39,404 nucleotides of DNA from a virus. Numbering within the stretch: position 1 is the first letter of the stretch; the number at the start of each line of letters is the position of its first letter. The position numbers and the translations under genes were made by a program. Below the pieces are notes generated by a model that saw only the letters and a list, made by a program, of their open reading frames with translations, made no database searches and was not told the DNA's origin. Shown one piece after another: positions 1-5,879 of the stretch. Location: IMG/VR virus record IMGVR_UViG_3300042350_000992, positions 1 to 39,404 of that record; one strand, 5' to 3'.

Positions 1-114
1 CTTTATGTTACCACTACCAGTATACATTGTACCTTGAGGCTTGTAAACTTGACCAACATTTTCTCCACCAGGGTTATATATACCGCCACTTGTTCTTGGT
101 CTTCCTATTGCCAT
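1..114 (-). CDS. Hypothetical protein, 3' part beyond window edge
   Basis: An ATG at 112-114 opens a frame that runs leftward off the window with 38 residues visible, beginning MAIGRPRTSGGIYNPGG. It starts 9 bases after the terminase stop, and an AAGGA ribosome site overlaps that stop, so the two genes are probably co-transcribed. The visible part is Gly/Pro-rich and has no motif I recognise. In many phages a small protein or the portal follows the terminase; this frame is not the portal frame seen at the right edge. The function is unknown. Confidence 0.6.
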   Translation of the reverse strand, partial: MAIGRPRTSGGIYNPGGENVGQVYKPQGTMYTGSGNIK

Positions 115-123
115 GTTATGTCC

Positions 124-2016
124 TTATCCGTATTGTTCGGCCCATTGTTCTGAAAAAGCCTCATCTAGGTTGATTGTATATCTTTGCGCTGACTGTGCAC
201 GGGTTGTCCACCTATTAGATGAAAACTTCTGCAAGTGATTTGTTTGTTGCATAAACTCCCGTGCTCTAAGCACAGCAAACCATAGTGCCATAACACAGTC
301 GGTTTTACCTCTAGTGCTTGGCTTCCAGGTAATCAACTGCTGAGTAAGAGACTTAAGTCCTTCAGAGTCAGTAGTAGATGGAAGTTCAATCATATTGTTC
401 TTCTGGAACTTTTCTTCTCGCATGGTTCCAAACAGGGTAGACATAGATGCTACACCAAATGCTGCGTCCCACTTATTTTTGTTAGTAACATGAGATTCAA
501 GTCTTACACCATACATACCAAGCCATTGCCGCAAGTCATCATCTAATGAGTATGCTTTCTGGTGGGCGTTAATTTCTACTCTAAATTCTTGTGGCTTGTA
601 TTTCAATACAAGTTCTTCTATCGTACTTCTAATCTTTTGCGGGTTCGGTTCACCCATGTTAATACAATCTAAAACATATATTCTAGAATCTATTCTGTTA
701 TAAGTAACTACTACGAAGGCTGCATGAGCCTTGTCTCCCATCGCTGGGTCGAATCCAATAATTGTGTAACCTTCAACTGCAGTCGGATGTCCCACCGCCC
801 CTTGGCGCAATGGACCTTTTCTGCGTTGCCCGTTGGTACTGCCTTGCACCAAAGCGGGTGGGAAGATGGAATCTTCTTCGACATCCTCCTGCTGATAAAC
901 TAAAGCCCATGTTGACGGTGTTACTTCACTACGTCTTTTCTTTAATGCTATCCCATCCCATTTCGGGAAGAGCCCCTCTTCGTCAGGTACGTCAGAATCC
1001 CCATCCCACGGGAGGTCCGACTTAGGCCAGAGCGTCTTCCAGTCTTTAGGGTCTTCTGAATATTCCAAAACAGCAGGCATGCCCATATAAGTAAAAGGGC
1101 TTTTACCACCAGACCAGTGTTTGGTTTCACGGAGTTCTTTATAGAAGTCTTGCGCTGCAATTCGTGTCCCTACGATTAGTAACTTGCCATTCTTACCCAG
1201 ACGGGTAATAACTTCTTTTTGTAACCAGTTGATTTGCTTTTCCCACTCATGGGCGTTGGCTGTAGTTATACAGTCATCAAGTATGATGAGGTCAGCACGT
1301 GCTCCATAAATCTGCCCACCCATACCAAGCGCCTGGATGGTGGGGTCTTTCTCTGATGAATTTCGTGCATCGCTCCCAAGATAAACGGTGTCAACTCGCC
1401 AAGTGTCTGAATCCTCTTTCCAACCACCTTCGGGGCCAAAAGTTGTTTGCAACTTTAACCAGCGTGGATGGGAGAGTCTCTGCTTGATTGCGTACACGAA
1501 CTCACGTGCTTTGACTAACGTTTTTGAAACCACAATTATGCGGACATTAGGATTGAGGGCGATGCGATATGTGGAGTAGTTTACGGTGACCACCGTACTC
1601 TTGGCGTGCTCAGGTGGCACGTTAACCAATAGACGGGTTGGGTCGTTCTTTTCGTAAACCATACTAGGGTGGAGCCATGAAGGCTCCCTATCTTCTAGTA
1701 AGTCAATCCAATCTTGATGGTGTGGAAACAATCTTTGATTTAAAAAAATTTGCGAGAACTGAGGGAAGTCTATTTCTTCCTTGGGGATACCTAGGGCGGC
1801 AAGGGAAGCATCCTTTGCGGTTGCCTTGGCCTCTGTTAAGTCGGCAGCAAACTTCTTATCCCTGAGGCACCAGATTCTTACTGTGTCAGGTTTCTTGCCA
1901 CACATTTCCATGGCTTTGTGAACAGAGTGGCCTTCGGCCACTAGGGCTAAAACCTTAGCCTTTGCTCCTACCATAGCCAAAGATTGGGGGTTGTTTCCCC
2001 CTTTTGTAAATGTCAT
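124..2016 (-). CDS. terL: Terminase large subunit with N-terminal HTH
   Basis: This is the packaging ATPase and nuclease that cuts concatemeric DNA and pumps it into the prohead through the portal. The 630 residues show a Walker A variant PPEHAKST at 134-141, a Walker B LIILDD at 243-248 and a motif III-like LLIVGTR at 279-285. The RNase H-fold nuclease has acidic residues at D423 (GFDPAMGD), E481 and D573. Residues 20-70 form an extra domain with the pattern of small-terminase helix-turn-helix regions (AEGHSVHKAMEMCGKKPDTV, then RDKKFAADL). No separate small terminase gene is visible, so the DNA-recognition part may be fused here. The start ATG at 2016 follows a GGGACAGGA stretch. The gene diverges from the early genes. 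Confidence 0.93.
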   Translation of the reverse strand: MTFTKGGNNPQSLAMVGAKAKVLALVAEGHSVHKAMEMCGKKPDTVRIWCLRDKKFAADLTEAKATAKDASLAALGIPKEEIDFPQFSQIFLNQRLFPHHQDWIDLLEDREPSWLHPSMVYEKNDPTRLLVNVPPEHAKSTVVTVNYSTYRIALNPNVRIIVVSKTLVKAREFVYAIKQRLSHPRWLKLQTTFGPEGGWKEDSDTWRVDTVYLGSDARNSSEKDPTIQALGMGGQIYGARADLIILDDCITTANAHEWEKQINWLQKEVITRLGKNGKLLIVGTRIAAQDFYKELRETKHWSGGKSPFTYMGMPAVLEYSEDPKDWKTLWPKSDLPWDGDSDVPDEEGLFPKWDGIALKKRRSEVTPSTWALVYQQEDVEEDSIFPPALVQGSTNGQRRKGPLRQGAVGHPTAVEGYTIIGFDPAMGDKAHAAFVVVTYNRIDSRIYVLDCINMGEPNPQKIRSTIEELVLKYKPQEFRVEINAHQKAYSLDDDLRQWLGMYGVRLESHVTNKNKWDAAFGVASMSTLFGTMREEKFQKNNMIELPSTTDSEGLKSLTQQLITWKPSTRGKTDCVMALWFAVLRAREFMQQTNHLQKFSSNRWTTRAQSAQRYTINLDEAFSEQWAEQYG

Positions 2017-2068
2017 AGTCCTGTCCCGTTTTCATCAGTTGTAACAGTAATTAGATACAGCCTGTAAC

Positions 2069-2089
2069 GCAAGTCCCCCAAGGACTTGC
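2069..2089. repeat. Perfect inverted repeat, 8-bp stem
   Basis: GCAAGTCC at 2069-2076 is complementary to GGACTTGC at 2082-2089, with a 5-base loop. It lies about 55-75 bases upstream of the terminase start. In a leftward transcript it would be a leader hairpin. No T-run follows on the minus strand, so a terminator is unlikely. It could be a protein-binding site or an mRNA stabiliser. Confidence 0.55.
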
Positions 2090-2114
2090 TACTGTTAAAA
2101 AAAGAAACAGCCTC

Positions 2115-2127
2115 TATATAGTATAAT
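2115..2127. promoter_or_regulatory. Candidate two-way -10 region
   Basis: TATAAT at 2122-2127 is a perfect -10 on the plus strand. The overlapping AGTATA at 2120-2125 reads TATACT on the minus strand, towards the terminase. Neither direction has a good TTGACA-like -35 at normal spacing, so these may be activator-dependent or use a phage sigma factor such as the one at 11411-12079. The call rests on the -10 words and the divergent context only. Confidence 0.35.
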
Positions 2128-2139
2128 CTGTCCAAACAG

Positions 2140-2157
2140 GTAAAACGGACGTTTTAC
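2140..2157. promoter_or_regulatory. Operator-like 18-bp palindrome
   Basis: GTAAAACGGACGTTTTAC consists of perfect 7-bp arms with a 4-base centre. It starts 13 bases after the plus-strand TATAAT, where a repressor would block an early transcript, and lies near the -35 position of the opposing TATACT. The dyad suggests binding by a dimeric regulator. No repressor gene is recognised in the window. Confidence 0.45.
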
Positions 2158-2196
2158 AACAAAGTATTTTTTAAAGCATGCAAAAAACCTATACAA

Positions 2197-2215
2197 ATTA
2201 GGACATATTAGGACA
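2197..2215. repeat. Tandem direct repeat ATTAGGACA
   Basis: ATTAGGACA occurs at 2197-2205 and again at 2207-2215. The 10-base period is close to one helical turn, so both copies face the same side of the DNA. This is a possible protein-binding pair or very short iteron. ACTGTA follows at 2215-2220, 2232-2237 and 2265-2270. Confidence 0.4.
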
Positions 2216-2284
2216 CTGTATATGGGATACTACTGTACGGGAAAATCTTTTATGTTGATACTAGACTGTATAACAGACCATATT

Positions 2285-2321
2285 AAACAGTCTGGGGTCA
2301 TAAATGACCCACTAACTGTTT
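2285..2321 (+). other. Two-part hairpin in control region
   Basis: An outer stem AAACAG (2285-2290)/CTGTTT (2316-2321) encloses a perfect inner stem GGGTCA (2295-2300)/TGACCC (2305-2310) with a TAAA loop. An alternative pairing AGACTGT (2263-2269)/ACAGTCT (2287-2293) would compete with it. It may be the 5' part of the structured RNA to its right or a separate binding site. Confidence 0.45.
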
Positions 2322-2327
2322 AAGATA

Positions 2328-2367
2328 CTGTCCTGTCGTCCTGTACAGGTGGACGCTGGGCGGACAG
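2328..2367 (+). other. Nested inverted repeats in control region
   Basis: CTGTCC (2328-2333) pairs with GGACAG (2362-2367). Inside it, CCTGTACAGG (2340-2349) is a perfect 10-bp palindrome, and GTCC (2338-2341) can instead pair with GGAC (2351-2354). Pairing of this density continues through the GC-rich stretch that follows. Confidence 0.4.
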
Positions 2368-2441
2368 CAGTCTTCGGCGCCTTTAAATACATCTGTGGCG
2401 CCTCAGTTAAACTAAAATCCTTAAGACTTAAAAACAAAAAC

Positions 2442-2808
2442 GGAACTGGTTACTATGTCAGTTCCTTGTGCCTACTCCAAGCCTCGGCTAAATGCAGCCT
2501 CGTCTAGGAGTATTGGTGTTCGCTCCAAGCGTTACGGTGCACAGCCCCTCCACGCAATGCGCTCACCTACCAACACACACAGTCGGACGCAGGCCACGGC
2601 TCTCACTGGCTATCGCCAGTTTCTGTTCGAGCCTACGTTCGTAGCCTACCTCGCTCTGGCTCGGCTTAACGGCTACTCACAAGCCTGCTGAACCTTACAC
2701 CGCACTGTCAAATCGCTTAACGCGATTGTCGCCCATGCTCGTCTGGCCTCGGCCAGACTGGGCAAGAGTGACAGCGGGATGTCGCGGTTTCCCGCCAGTA
2801 TGTGCTGG
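2442..2808 (+). ncRNA. Candidate structured RNA upstream of early genes
   Basis: This GC-rich, gene-free stretch holds many short perfect stems: GGAACTG 2442-2448/CAGTTCC 2459-2465; GGCTC 2598-2602/GAGCC 2629-2633 around ACTGGC 2605-2610/GCCAGT 2615-2620; GTAGCC 2641-2646/GGCTAC 2671-2676. CTGTCA 2705-2710/TGACAG 2769-2774 closes a junction holding AATCGC 2711-2716/GCGATT 2722-2727 and GTCTGGC 2741-2747/GCCAGAC 2752-2758. GCGGGA 2774-2779/TCCCGC 2790-2795 and CCAG 2795-2798/CTGG 2805-2808 follow. The order and nesting suggest a folded RNA, either a stand-alone ncRNA or the 5' leader of the gene at 2840. Large phage RNAs such as GOLLD and ROOL are families to compare, but I cannot assign it to any family by eye. 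Strand is inferred from the downstream gene. Confidence 0.5.
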
Positions 2809-2839
2809 TGAAATATATACATGAACAAAGGAGATAGAC

Positions 2840-3256
2840 ATGAATAATGAAGTCATAGTTCAAAACCAACTTACCCTAATGAACGAATGCTTCCATTGTC
2901 AGCAACTAAATGAACTATGCGCCGACTGCCTCGAAGCCAAAGAGGCTCGAGACGCAGTCATCGCCAACCAGTTGGTTGATGAAGACATATACAGATACAA
3001 GCCAATGTATACAAGCATGAGCAAAATCCAAGATGAGCCTTCGGCTCATGAATGGATTTCTAGTGAGGTTATCACCAGAATCAATACAAAGACTGGTGAT
3101 AAAACAACGAGGGCTGAGTTCTTCGAGCAGTCCTCGTGGCTCATAGACAGGCTCTTCGACTTGGAGGATTCTATCGAACTCCAAGTCTTCGAGTGCATAT
3201 GCTCTACTTGCCACTATACAATAAACAAACACGCAGTTTGTCCTAACTGCAACTAA
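2840..3256 (+). CDS. Hypothetical protein with two zinc-binding cysteine clusters
   Basis: First gene of the rightward early block, 138 residues, with a strong AAAGGAGATAG ribosome site 5' of the ATG. Cysteines at 17/20 and 27/30 (CxxC-x6-CxxC) and again at 121/124 and 134/137 suggest two small zinc-binding units, one at each end. The middle is acidic and polar with no motif I know. Zinc-ribbon proteins at this position often act on host transcription or nucleic acids, but nothing here proves that. The codon pattern and ribosome site support a real gene. Confidence 0.7.
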   Translation: MNNEVIVQNQLTLMNECFHCQQLNELCADCLEAKEARDAVIANQLVDEDIYRYKPMYTSMSKIQDEPSAHEWISSEVITRINTKTGDKTTRAEFFEQSSWLIDRLFDLEDSIELQVFECICSTCHYTINKHAVCPNCN

Positions 3257-3264
3257 CTAACCAA

Positions 3265-3301
3265 GGCGACTCCCCTACACTTCGTGATAGGGGAAGCCGC
3301 C
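3265..3301 (+). other. Intercistronic hairpin
   Basis: TCCCCT (3271-3276) pairs with AGGGGA (3289-3294), with CAC/GTG inside and GGCG (3265-3268)/CGCC (3298-3301) outside. No T-run follows. A ribosome site (AAAGGAGAT) lies 12 bases on, so it may stabilise or process the mRNA rather than end it. Confidence 0.5.
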
Positions 3302-3327
3302 CCAATCAAACTAAAGGAGATACACAA

Positions 3328-3630
3328 ATGAATACATTCACATACACAGAGTCAATCCTGAAGGGTGTCCGTGATTACCAAACAGTAATCAAAGGCACGG
3401 TGGTTGACCGTAGAGAAGATGTGCAACCAGATGGTTCCACAAAATCCAAGTTCGTTGCTGCTCGTCAAGTAACATTCACTGACCCAATTTTGGTGGAGTT
3501 CGTTCGCCAAAATTTCAATGCTACATCTGAATACAAAGTCAATATCACTGGCTATGAGACCAGCACTTACTCTGAGAAAAACGAGAAGTGGTATGATAAC
3601 AAAATCGTTACTGATATAGCACTAGTATAA
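3328..3630 (+). CDS. Hypothetical small beta-rich protein
   Basis: A 100-residue protein with an AAAGGAGATA ribosome site before the ATG. Alternating hydrophobic stretches (VIKGTVVDRR, KFVAARQVTF, YKVNITGYET, KIVTDIALV) suggest a small beta barrel. A compact OB-like nucleic-acid binder is possible, but no diagnostic residues are visible and I do not recognise a family. It sits alone between an intercistronic hairpin and a strong terminator, so it may be expressed as its own short early transcript. Confidence 0.65.
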   Translation: MNTFTYTESILKGVRDYQTVIKGTVVDRREDVQPDGSTKSKFVAARQVTFTDPILVEFVRQNFNATSEYKVNITGYETSTYSEKNEKWYDNKIVTDIALV

Positions 3631-3636
3631 CAAGCG

Positions 3637-3680
3637 AGTAGGGTGGGGGCTTAGGCTCTCACCCTACTTTACTTTTTTTT
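3637..3680 (+). terminator. Rho-independent terminator
   Basis: AGTAGGGTG (3637-3645) pairs perfectly with CACCCTACT (3660-3668), a 9-bp stem, followed by TT, AC and a run of eight T. It directly follows the stop of the gene at 3328-3630 and should end the first early transcript, at least in part. Confidence 0.85.
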
Positions 3681-3729
3681 GCACCGCAGGTAACATTAAC
3701 GGTAAGTAATGAGTCGAACAGGAGATAGT

Positions 3730-3891
3730 ATGTATTTAGATACAGGAACGATGATTGGCATTACCATAGCATTAATTAGTTCTATACTTGCATTATGCTA
3801 TGCATTCTATATAATCAGACTACAAGACAAGCACATTGAACGTCTAACTAGGAACAATTACAACAGAACAAAGAGGGATACCAATGCGTAG
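3730..3891 (+). CDS. Small single-span membrane protein
   Basis: A 53-residue protein with one hydrophobic span (about residues 8-30: MIGITIALISSILALCYAFY) and a basic C-terminal tail. I place the start at 3730 because AGGAGATAG lies just before that ATG. An in-frame ATG at 3709 would place the ribosome site inside the gene. The predicted topology is N-out with the charged tail in the cytoplasm. The role is unknown; small early membrane proteins in phages sometimes alter host envelope functions. It overlaps the next gene by 8 bases. Confidence 0.6.
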   Translation: MYLDTGTMIGITIALISSILALCYAFYIIRLQDKHIERLTRNNYNRTKRDTNA

Positions 3892-4045
3892 CAGAGAGGA
3901 ACTACTTAAGATTAAAGAAGCCTTTGCATATGCCATGATAGATATGCTTGATGTATACGATGAACTGCTTGCAACAGGCAGAGTATATGTAGATGAACCT
4001 ACAATTAATGACCTCGCCAAAAATCAGGAGGAATCAAATGCTTGA
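3884..4045 (+). CDS. Hypothetical 53-residue helical protein
   Basis: A short gene with a moderate AGAGGG ribosome site, overlapping the genes on both sides by 8 bases, typical of translational coupling. The protein (MRSREELLKIKEAFAYAMID...) is probably mostly helical and acidic towards the C-terminus. I do not recognise a family. Its reality rests on the overlaps, the ribosome site and the ribosome site for the next gene lying within its 3' end. Confidence 0.5.
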   Translation: MRSREELLKIKEAFAYAMIDMLDVYDELLATGRVYVDEPTINDLAKNQEESNA

Positions 4046-4223
4046 TGAGGATACCCCACAATGGGAGCATACCGTGTGGATACTAGCCAAAGTTAGATGC
4101 CGAACCACACATATAAACATAGACACAGCAGGTGATGAGGCTCTTGATGACCCTGATAATTGGTATGTGTTAGAGTTTGATAAGGGTGTAAAACACAGCC
4201 AAGAGATTGTCAGGGTGAGATGA
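4038..4223 (+). CDS. Hypothetical 61-residue protein
   Basis: The start is set at 4038 because AGGAGG lies seven bases upstream; an in-frame ATG at 3993 has no ribosome site. The protein is acidic and Trp-rich (MLDEDTPQWEHTVWILAKVR ...), with a likely small alpha/beta fold. No family is recognised. It overlaps neighbours by 8 and 4 bases in the small-gene operon. Confidence 0.5.
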   Translation: MLDEDTPQWEHTVWILAKVRCRTTHINIDTAGDEALDDPDNWYVLEFDKGVKHSQEIVRVR

Positions 4224-4318
4224 TTGACAACTTCATTATCAATTCATACCTCACGCCATCACAAACCTGGACATTCCTCATACTCTTTGGCTATATCACA
4301 TGGAGGTTTATTAGATGA
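4220..4318 (+). CDS. Micro-gene for 32-residue membrane peptide
   Basis: ATG at 4220 overlaps the preceding stop (ATGA), and its own stop at 4316-4318 overlaps the next gene's ATG at 4315. The peptide has one hydrophobic span (TWTFLILFGYITW) and ends WRFIR. The ribosome site is weak (AGGGTG), so translation would depend on coupling. It also carries the GGAGG site for the following transglycosylase gene. It may encode a small membrane peptide or serve only as a coupling frame. Confidence 0.4.
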   Translation: MIDNFIINSYLTPSQTWTFLILFGYITWRFIR

Positions 4319-4737
4319 AGAGGATATTAGCAGGGTATTTGAGTTGGCTACTGGCGTTCTTATCAGCGCCATTCTTTCCAACTCCAGCCTACGCAGTGGC
4401 AATAGCAACACAGTTGGAAGCCAACTGCTTAAACGACTTGTCCCTTTGGACACCACGAACAGCCAAGGCATACGCCAAAGGGTTAATGAAATGGAACTAC
4501 CCACATTGGAACAGGTCTGAATGGGTAGCACTAGATAAACTCTGGACCAAAGAAAGTAACTGGCGTAAAGAAGCAAAGAACAAACACTCTAGTGCAGGTG
4601 GTATCCCACAAATACTAGGACTTAATCCTAAGACGCCAGCCCCGCATCAGATTGAGCGGGGGCTGGAATATATAGTTCATCGTTACGACAAGCCATCAAT
4701 TGCATGGGCTCATTGGCGCAGCAAAGGATGGTATTAA
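4315..4737 (+). CDS. Secreted lytic transglycosylase-like protein
   Basis: 140 residues with a clear signal peptide (basic start, hydrophobic 5-22, PTPAYA cleavage site near residue 27). Residues 66-140 match the short actinobacterial lysozyme/SLT-type domain: LDKLWTKESNW with a probable catalytic E80, AGGIPQILG at about 94-102, and a C-terminal Gly-Trp-Tyr preceded by RYDKPSIAWAHW. It should cut peptidoglycan outside the membrane. It lies in the early block, far from the CHAP endolysin, so final lysis is probably not its main job. A role in wall remodelling during infection is possible. GGAGG precedes the ATG. Confidence 0.75.
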   Translation: MKRILAGYLSWLLAFLSAPFFPTPAYAVAIATQLEANCLNDLSLWTPRTAKAYAKGLMKWNYPHWNRSEWVALDKLWTKESNWRKEAKNKHSSAGGIPQILGLNPKTPAPHQIERGLEYIVHRYDKPSIAWAHWRSKGWY

Positions 4738-4825
4738 GTTTGGCATAGTGAACCAGCGTAAGGAGAACCTCTCCAAAAAGCAGCGTAGTTTATGCCAACT
4801 TCCTGAGCATGAAGTCAAACTGCTC
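4737..4825 (+). other. Structured intercistronic spacer
   Basis: AGTTTGGCATA (4737-4747) pairs with TATGCCAACT (4791-4800) with one bulged base. GGAGA (4762-4766)/TCTCC (4770-4774) forms an inner hairpin that buries a Shine-Dalgarno-like AAGGAGA, and GAGCA (4805-4809)/TGCTC (4821-4825) follows. The spacer lies between the transglycosylase and a gene with its own AAAGGAGATAG site. A GTG-started frame from 4748 to 4846 also exists but lacks a ribosome site. Confidence 0.4.
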
Positions 4826-4848
4826 ACCACACAACAAAGGAGATAGAT

Positions 4849-5277
4849 ATGGCAAGGAGAAATGACAGAACAATCAATGTAAAGATACCTACAGTTAAGG
4901 TAATCGCAGCATTGGAATCTAAGTTAACCCAAATTAAAGGTGACTATATAAAGCAAGATGATAATGAGAAAAAATATCAGAAACAAATGGAAACTTGGAG
5001 AAAACAAGTTATTAAATTTGCAATGGACAACGTATCAAAGGCTGAGAATCTACGCACTAACTATCGTGCATGGAACTCAACACTTAATGTTGACTTCGAT
5101 TTAATCGTTAGTCAAGAGGGGTTTCCTAAAGAACCAAGTCGTGATTACGAACAGATAAACTCACATGCATACGAGGAAATGGTAGAGGAAATCAACAGCA
5201 CCATTCGTATCCTTAAACTTACTGATGAGGAAGTGGTGTCAACATCTACTTACAATTCAATAGCCCGTTACTTGTAG
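4849..5277 (+). CDS. Hypothetical 142-residue protein
   Basis: Strong AAAGGAGATAG ribosome site. The N-terminal half is highly charged and likely coiled coil (about residues 20-70: LESKLTQIKGDYIKQ ...). The C-terminal half is acidic with DEEVVSTSTYNSIARYL at the end. No family is recognised. It precedes the DUF4192-like and DUF932 genes but is separated from them by a GC-rich hairpin. Confidence 0.6.
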   Translation: MARRNDRTINVKIPTVKVIAALESKLTQIKGDYIKQDDNEKKYQKQMETWRKQVIKFAMDNVSKAENLRTNYRAWNSTLNVDFDLIVSQEGFPKEPSRDYEQINSHAYEEMVEEINSTIRILKLTDEEVVSTSTYNSIARYL

Positions 5278-5283
5278 CAAGAC

Positions 5284-5312
5284 GGGCGTCCGCCAGAAGG
5301 GGCGGGACGCCC
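5284..5312 (+). other. Intercistronic GC-rich hairpin
   Basis: GGGCGTC (5284-5290) pairs with GACGCCC (5306-5312), and CGCC (5291-5294) with GGCG (5301-5304) with one bulged G. No T-run follows; an AAAGGAGAT ribosome site starts 8 bases later. It resembles the hairpins at 3265-3301 and 8820-8853 in position. Confidence 0.55.
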
Positions 5313-5330
5313 TCAAACAAAGGAGATAAA

Positions 5331-5879
5331 ATGATAGAGACAAACTATGACTTACTTCGTAGTGAAGTAAAGACACAGTTAGTTGAGCAAGAAGGTAAGT
5401 ATAACTGGCAAGACCGTGATACAAATGTTCGTATTGTTGAGGACATTCGTAAAGCAATTGATGGATTAGCGGATGGAGTTACACCATCAGCCCAACACAT
5501 AGCAGAAGTAGCCATTGCTACTAATGAAAACCTAAGTATCCGTGACTTCTTAATGGGTGTTCAACTAGAAAAGGACATTGATTATGTAGGCGAATACATA
5601 TCATTACTTGGTAATGTTATTGTTAAAGACAAGGCAGTCCCATTAGCCACAGTATTTTGTGGATACCTATATCAAACTGAAGAAATAGAGCAGGCTAAAA
5701 TTATGCTGCTTGAAGTATTAAAACTTGATTCAGAGTATGCGTTGGCAAAGTTATTGAACAGAGTGTTCGATGCTAATTGGCCATCAGAAAGTTTCAAGGC
5801 TATGGCTGAACAACTACACTCACAAGTTGTTAATACTATCTATGCAATAGAGACAGAGGAAGTAACAGATGACAACTGA
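5331..5879 (+). CDS. DUF4192-like protein
   Basis: 182 residues. The C-terminal half (about 100-160: AVPLATVFCGYLYQTEEIEQ, then KLDSEYALAKLLNRVF) follows the C-terminal pattern of actinobacterial DUF4192 proteins: Pro-Leu-Ala, Gly, a helix, then LD-EYALA-LL. The N-terminal half of that family is missing or unrecognisable. The biochemical function of DUF4192 is not known. The gene overlaps the DUF932 gene by 11 bases, so the two products are made together. An AAAGGAGATA site precedes the start. Confidence 0.55.
   Translation: MIETNYDLLRSEVKTQLVEQEGKYNWQDRDTNVRIVEDIRKAIDGLADGVTPSAQHIAEVAIATNENLSIRDFLMGVQLEKDIDYVGEYISLLGNVIVKDKAVPLATVFCGYLYQTEEIEQAKIMLLEVLKLDSEYALAKLLNRVFDANWPSESFKAMAEQLHSQVVNTIYAIETEEVTDDN

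Larger units (their letters stand above)
2017..2839. other. Divergent intergenic control region
   Basis: About 820 bases lie between the divergent terminase and first early gene with no credible coding frame. The left half (2017-2330) is AT-rich. It carries a perfect inverted repeat, possible -10 elements facing both ways, a GTAAAAC/GTTTTAC palindrome, a tandem ATTAGGACA repeat and three copies of ACTGTA. The right half, from about 2340, is GC-rich: 206 of 360 bases are G or C between 2461 and 2820, against 22 of 60 at 5341-5400 inside a gene. It is dense in short perfect hairpins. This is the natural place for the early/late transcription switch, and possibly for an origin or packaging site. 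Confidence 0.7.

Noticed and set aside
2598-2646. tRNA-like GTTCGAGCC element
   Set aside because: A T-loop-like word is present but no full cloverleaf, anticodon arm or CCA end can be drawn.
2455-2691. A 78-codon plus-strand frame in the control region
   Set aside because: No ribosome site, odd composition, and the same bases form many perfect hairpins; more likely RNA than protein.
3709-3729. Earlier ATG for the small membrane protein
   Set aside because: AGGAGATAG lies between this ATG and the one at 3730, so the later start is used.
4224-4520. A 98-codon frame overlapping the transglycosylase gene
   Set aside because: It is out of frame with the signal peptide and SLT domain of the gene at 4315, which has a ribosome site and clear homology.
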